From a virus, in IMG/VR virus record IMGVR_UViG_3300024348_000105, positions 1-40,368 of that record: a stretch of DNA of 40,368 nucleotides. One strand, given 5' to 3'. Below are positions 38,225 through 40,368 of the stretch, in pieces (within the stretch, counting starts at the first letter, position 1; each line of letters starts with the position of its first letter). The position numbers were made by a program, and so were the translations under genes. The notes under the pieces were generated by a model. It did no database searches, was not told where the DNA came from, and saw only the letters and a program-made list of their open reading frames with translations.

Positions 38225-38698
38225 ATGGGCTTTTTAAACGAATTTGAAAGCAAACAAGATGGTATTAATGATACCGTCGAATTTGTTGTGCGTGTAGCTA
38301 TTGTTACATTGTCAGCGGTTATCCTTGTTGTTGTTCTTGCGCTTGCCATTGGGCTGTTTGTTCCTAATGACGTTGTAGATAGCAGTGCTGTTCTAGAAAT
38401 GATTAACCCTGCGTTTCAAACAATCATTGGTGCGCTGGTTGGCCTTCTTGGTGGCTTGAGCTTAAATGCTAATGCGCGTGACAAAAAGCCAGAAGAACCA
38501 GAAACGCAACCAGAACCACCTAAAGTTTATGATGACCCTCAAGGCACGGTGTTTATTGATACACCTGACGAAGACGATGAAATGGAGCCTTGGGAAAAGT
38601 ATCGCAATGACTTGCGGTATGATGCCAATGGCGATGGTGTAGTAGACGAAAACGATTTTCCAGATTGGCGCAGTGCTGGTGGCGTAAATGGCGGGTGA
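38225..38698 (+). CDS. Holin-like membrane protein with C-terminal EF-hand-like motif
   Basis: 157 aa. Two hydrophobic segments, about 23-47 (RVAIVTLSAVILVVVLALAIGLF) and 61-80 (AFQTIIGALVGLLGGLSLNA), fit a class II holin or similar pore protein. After a Pro/Glu-rich linker, residues about 133-150 (YDANGDGVVDENDF) match the calcium-binding DxNxDGxxDxxD loop of EF-hands and dockerins. That extension is unusual in a holin. The stop overlaps the next small gene by 11 bases. Function in lysis is inferred from topology and neighbours. Confidence 0.62.
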   Translation: MGFLNEFESKQDGINDTVEFVVRVAIVTLSAVILVVVLALAIGLFVPNDVVDSSAVLEMINPAFQTIIGALVGLLGGLSLNANARDKKPEEPETQPEPPKVYDDPQGTVFIDTPDEDDEMEPWEKYRNDLRYDANGDGVVDENDFPDWRSAGGVNGG

Positions 38699-38855
38699 CC
38701 TCTCTACCGTTGAACTAATTGGGCAGCTTTGGCCTATTGTTCTGGCGTTCATTTCGTTGACCATCATTCTTGCCAAAATGGACGTTCGTCTTGGTGTTGC
38801 GGAAGAAAAGATTAAAACGCTGTTTGAACTTTGGAATAAGGGTAAAGACAAATGA
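38688..38855 (+). CDS. 55-aa single-pass membrane protein (lysis-associated)
   Basis: MAGDLSTVELIGQLWPIVLAFISLTIILAKMD... one hydrophobic helix at about residues 12-29, then a charged helix (VRLGVAEEKIKTLFELWNKGK). Membrane helix followed by coiled coil recalls accessory holin or XhlA-like partners. Its start lies in the end of the preceding gene and its TGA overlaps the endolysin ATG (ATGA), so it is translated with both. A likely component of the lysis timing set. Confidence 0.58.
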   Translation: MAGDLSTVELIGQLWPIVLAFISLTIILAKMDVRLGVAEEKIKTLFELWNKGKDK

Positions 38856-39463
38856 GCCTTGCAAAACTTCAAGCAAAGATTGGCATTGCGGCAGATGGCG
38901 CTTTTGGCCCTAACACTTTAAAAACAGCGGCAGCTTATTATAAGTTAAGCGGCAACCGTGCGGCTCATTTTTTTGCTCAATGCGCCCATGAAAGCGGTAA
39001 CTGGAAAGCTACTAGTGAAAACCTTAACTATGGCGCAGCGGGATTGCGCGGCATATTTGGTAAATACTTTCCAACTAACGCATTAGCAGCGGCCTATCAA
39101 CGCAAGCCAGAAAAGATTGCTAACCGTGTCTATGCAAACCGTATGGGCAACGGGCCAGAAAGTAGCGGGGACGGTTATCGTTTTCGCGGACGAGGCTTTT
39201 TGCAATTGACGGGCCATGATAATTTCAAGGCATTTTCGCAGTATATCAACCGTCCTGATGTTATGGAAAACCCTGATTTGGTAGCTGGTGAACTAGCAAT
39301 TGAAAGCGCCCTTTGGTTCTTTGACCGCAATAAACTATGGTCAATTTGCGACCAAGGCGTAAGCGATGCTACCATCCTTGCGTTGACAAAGCGCATAAAC
39401 GGTGGAACACACGGTCTTGATGACCGCAAAGCTAAGACAAAGAAGTATAAGCAATGGCTTTAA
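38852..39463 (+). CDS. GH19 chitinase-like endolysin
   Basis: 203 aa. After a short N-terminal piece (LQAKIGIAADGAFGPNTLKTAAAYYKL, possibly a degenerate peptidoglycan-binding helix bundle), the GH19 catalytic domain begins: AHFFAQCAHESGNW with catalytic Glu47, SENLNY with Glu56, GDGYRFRGRGFLQLTGHDNF (107-124) and the closing ALTKRINGGTHGL. Phage GH19 enzymes cut peptidoglycan glycan bonds. No signal peptide is visible, so it needs the upstream holin-like proteins. It overlaps the i-spanin start by 10 bases. Confidence 0.91.
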   Translation: MSLAKLQAKIGIAADGAFGPNTLKTAAAYYKLSGNRAAHFFAQCAHESGNWKATSENLNYGAAGLRGIFGKYFPTNALAAAYQRKPEKIANRVYANRMGNGPESSGDGYRFRGRGFLQLTGHDNFKAFSQYINRPDVMENPDLVAGELAIESALWFFDRNKLWSICDQGVSDATILALTKRINGGTHGLDDRKAKTKKYKQWL

Positions 39464-39834
39464 TTCCTAATCCAATAATGATTTATGCGCTGGCGGGGGC
39501 GCTCATTATTGGTGCAGCATCTGGATACAAAGTCCGTGATTGGCAATGTGACGCAGCGTATGCAAAAGCTTTAGAAAAAGCTGAAAAGCTACGGGTCAAA
39601 AAACAAGAGGCGGTAGACAATGTTTCGCAAACCTATGAATACGAACGAAATCAAGCCGATGTGGTGGCAACCGAACGAACAAACACCATTCGTGAAATAT
39701 ACAAAACGGCTCCTGCCATTCCTGTTGATTGCTCTGCTCCTGATGCTTTGCGCGGGTTGCTCGAAAGCAGTGTCCGTGATGCCAATGCCGATGCCACCAG
39801 CAAACCTAGCGTCAAAGTGTCCGACTCTCAATAA
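39454..39834 (+). CDS. i-spanin (Rz-like)
   Basis: 126 aa. One N-terminal transmembrane helix (about 8-24, YALAGALIIGAASGYKV) followed by a long periplasmic coiled coil rich in A, K and E (AKALEKAEKLRVKKQEAVDNVSQTYEYERNQADVVATERTN). That is the usual layout of an inner-membrane spanin subunit. A Pro/Cys element (IPVDCSAPDALRGLL) follows. The o-spanin is nested in another frame inside its 3' half, as in lambda Rz/Rz1. Confidence 0.8.
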   Translation: MALIPNPIMIYALAGALIIGAASGYKVRDWQCDAAYAKALEKAEKLRVKKQEAVDNVSQTYEYERNQADVVATERTNTIREIYKTAPAIPVDCSAPDALRGLLESSVRDANADATSKPSVKVSDSQ

Positions 39835-39964
39835 TCCGCCAGCCGTATTGATTGACCCAGAACGGGCGCTTTGGGAAGCTGACATTATTGCCAAATACGC
39901 AGACTGCAACATAAAGCATCGCCTCACAGTCAAGGCGTGGAATGATGCTGCATCTATAAAATGA
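39620..39964 (+). CDS. o-spanin lipoprotein (Rz1-like), overlapping the i-spanin
   Basis: 114 aa in the +1 frame relative to the i-spanin, with AGAGG 9 bases upstream of ATG 39620 (an ATG at 39659 is an alternative giving a more usual signal peptide). Hydrophobic segment LLPFLLIALLLMLCAGC is a lipoprotein signal with the Cys of a lipobox (the residue three before it is Cys, less common). A Pro/Met-rich segment (VMPMPMPPANLASK) follows, typical of Rz1. It would be lipidated into the outer membrane and pair with the i-spanin. Confidence 0.78.
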   Translation: MFRKPMNTNEIKPMWWQPNEQTPFVKYTKRLLPFLLIALLLMLCAGCSKAVSVMPMPMPPANLASKCPTLNNPPAVLIDPERALWEADIIAKYADCNIKHRLTVKAWNDAASIK

Positions 39965-39993
39965 TGCGACTATGATTGTCCGAAAGGCAAATA

Positions 39994-40368
39994 ATGGCCT
40001 ATCCGCTAACCATTGATGAAAAGCTTTTTGAGTTTTGCACGCCAAGGCAGCTTGAGATGCTTAGAGCAATCCAAACACATGGGAGCGCAAAAGCTGCATC
40101 CATTGCATTAGGTATAAACGTAGGCGCAGCAAGTGACGCTTACGTTGCAGTCAAGAAAAAAGCGGCACTAAAGGGGTATGCGCCAGAGCATAACTTCACA
40201 CGGCCAGTGCCAGAAGGCTTTGTCGCTAAAGGCGTGTCCACATACTACAACGCTGAAGGCAAAGCGGCGGGACAATGGGTTAAAGCATCACTTAGCCAAG
40301 AGGCGCTTGTAGAGGCCATGCGAGAGGCCGTTGAAGGCTTTAAGGGTAACATAGACCCAGCAACGCCT
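39994..40368 (+). CDS. HTH-metallophosphoesterase, 5' part (continues at position 2)
   Basis: True start of the gene split by the window: ATG 39994 behind AAAGGCA. Residues about 14-50 (FCTPRQLEMLRAIQTHGSAKAASIALGINVGAASDAYVAVKKKA) form a helix-turn-helix, suggesting DNA binding. A linker (KGYAPEHNFTRPVPEGFVAKGVSTYYNAEG) leads into the phosphoesterase domain at 2-961. A DNA-binding domain fused to a metallophosphoesterase hints at a nuclease or regulatory role. The last 157 bases duplicate positions 1-157. Confidence 0.88.
   Translation, partial: MAYPLTIDEKLFEFCTPRQLEMLRAIQTHGSAKAASIALGINVGAASDAYVAVKKKAALKGYAPEHNFTRPVPEGFVAKGVSTYYNAEGKAAGQWVKASLSQEALVEAMREAVEGFKGNIDPATP
40212..40368. repeat. 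Right copy of terminal direct repeat
   Basis: Matches positions 1-157 with two differences (T for C at the equivalent of 16, A for C at the equivalent of 31); both are third-codon-position changes that keep the encoded residues (Ala and Thr-type serine context unchanged in reading). It marks the circular overlap. Confidence 0.93.

Noticed and set aside
1-40368. tRNA genes
   Set aside because: No cloverleaf-like arms with GGTTCRA-type loops noticed in the gaps; a dedicated tRNA search was not possible here.

Overview
The window holds an essentially complete genome of a tailed dsDNA phage (Caudoviricetes) with a siphovirus-type gene set, probably assembled from a metagenome. Bases 1-157 recur as 40212-40368 with two mismatches (155/157), so the molecule closes to a circle of about 40,211 bp, and the window cuts one gene (HTH plus metallophosphoesterase) in two. 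A two-protein spanin system and a GH19 endolysin point to a Gram-negative host. I cannot name the host. I see no integrase, DNA polymerase, replicative helicase, tRNA or CRISPR array, so a lytic phage relying on host replication enzymes is the simplest reading. One small XRE-type regulator leaves temperate ancestry possible.

Layout. (1) 958-5606, minus strand: a recombination and nucleic-acid module with an ERF-family annealing protein, YqaJ/lambda-type exonuclease, winged-helix protein, HNH/DUF968-like nuclease, NinB and SSB, followed by a chain of very small overlapping genes of unknown role. (2) 5697-7698, plus strand: a small HTH regulator, a DUF1064 nuclease-fold protein and a replication-initiator-like protein, ending at a terminator shared with an opposing gene. 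(3) 7733-10308: a minus-strand gene, a divergent promoter region, and small early genes including a DnaA-domain-IV-like HTH protein and a DUF3310 protein. Several of these genes are preceded by the same small hairpin and Shine-Dalgarno cassette. (4) 10301-14103: a compact cassette of ParB-like protein, small conserved-looking protein, GT-A-like glycosyltransferase, beta-class amino-methyltransferase-like protein, IbrA-like PAPS-reductase-family protein and IbrB-like ParB-fold protein. This is the strongest candidate for an undescribed DNA-modification or anti-defence/regulatory system.

(5) 14093-25406: small and large terminase, portal, then three adhesin-like genes (collagen-like, MTD-type N-terminus, and a 1,109-aa S74 spike) inserted before the MuF head protein, scaffold and major capsid protein. 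(6) 25411-29008: head-tail connectors, tail terminator, tail tube and a tail-assembly chaperone pair joined by a candidate +1 frameshift (TTT-TTT-C). A predicted RNA pseudoknot lies just upstream of the chaperone start. (7) 29049-37637: a 1,773-aa tape measure with four C-terminal coiled-coil repeats, two tail proteins, a second fibre gene and a small tail protein. (8) 37650-39964: a lysis cassette with several one- or two-helix membrane proteins, one carrying an EF-hand-like motif, one tiny membrane gene on the opposite strand, the endolysin, and nested i-spanin/o-spanin genes. (9) 39994-40368 is the 5' part of the metallophosphoesterase gene that continues at position 1.

Adjacent genes are mostly coupled by ATGA, TAATG or longer overlaps, and most chosen starts have a visible AGG/GGAG ribosome-binding site. 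All calls come from reading translated sequences and motifs. No database or structure search was run.
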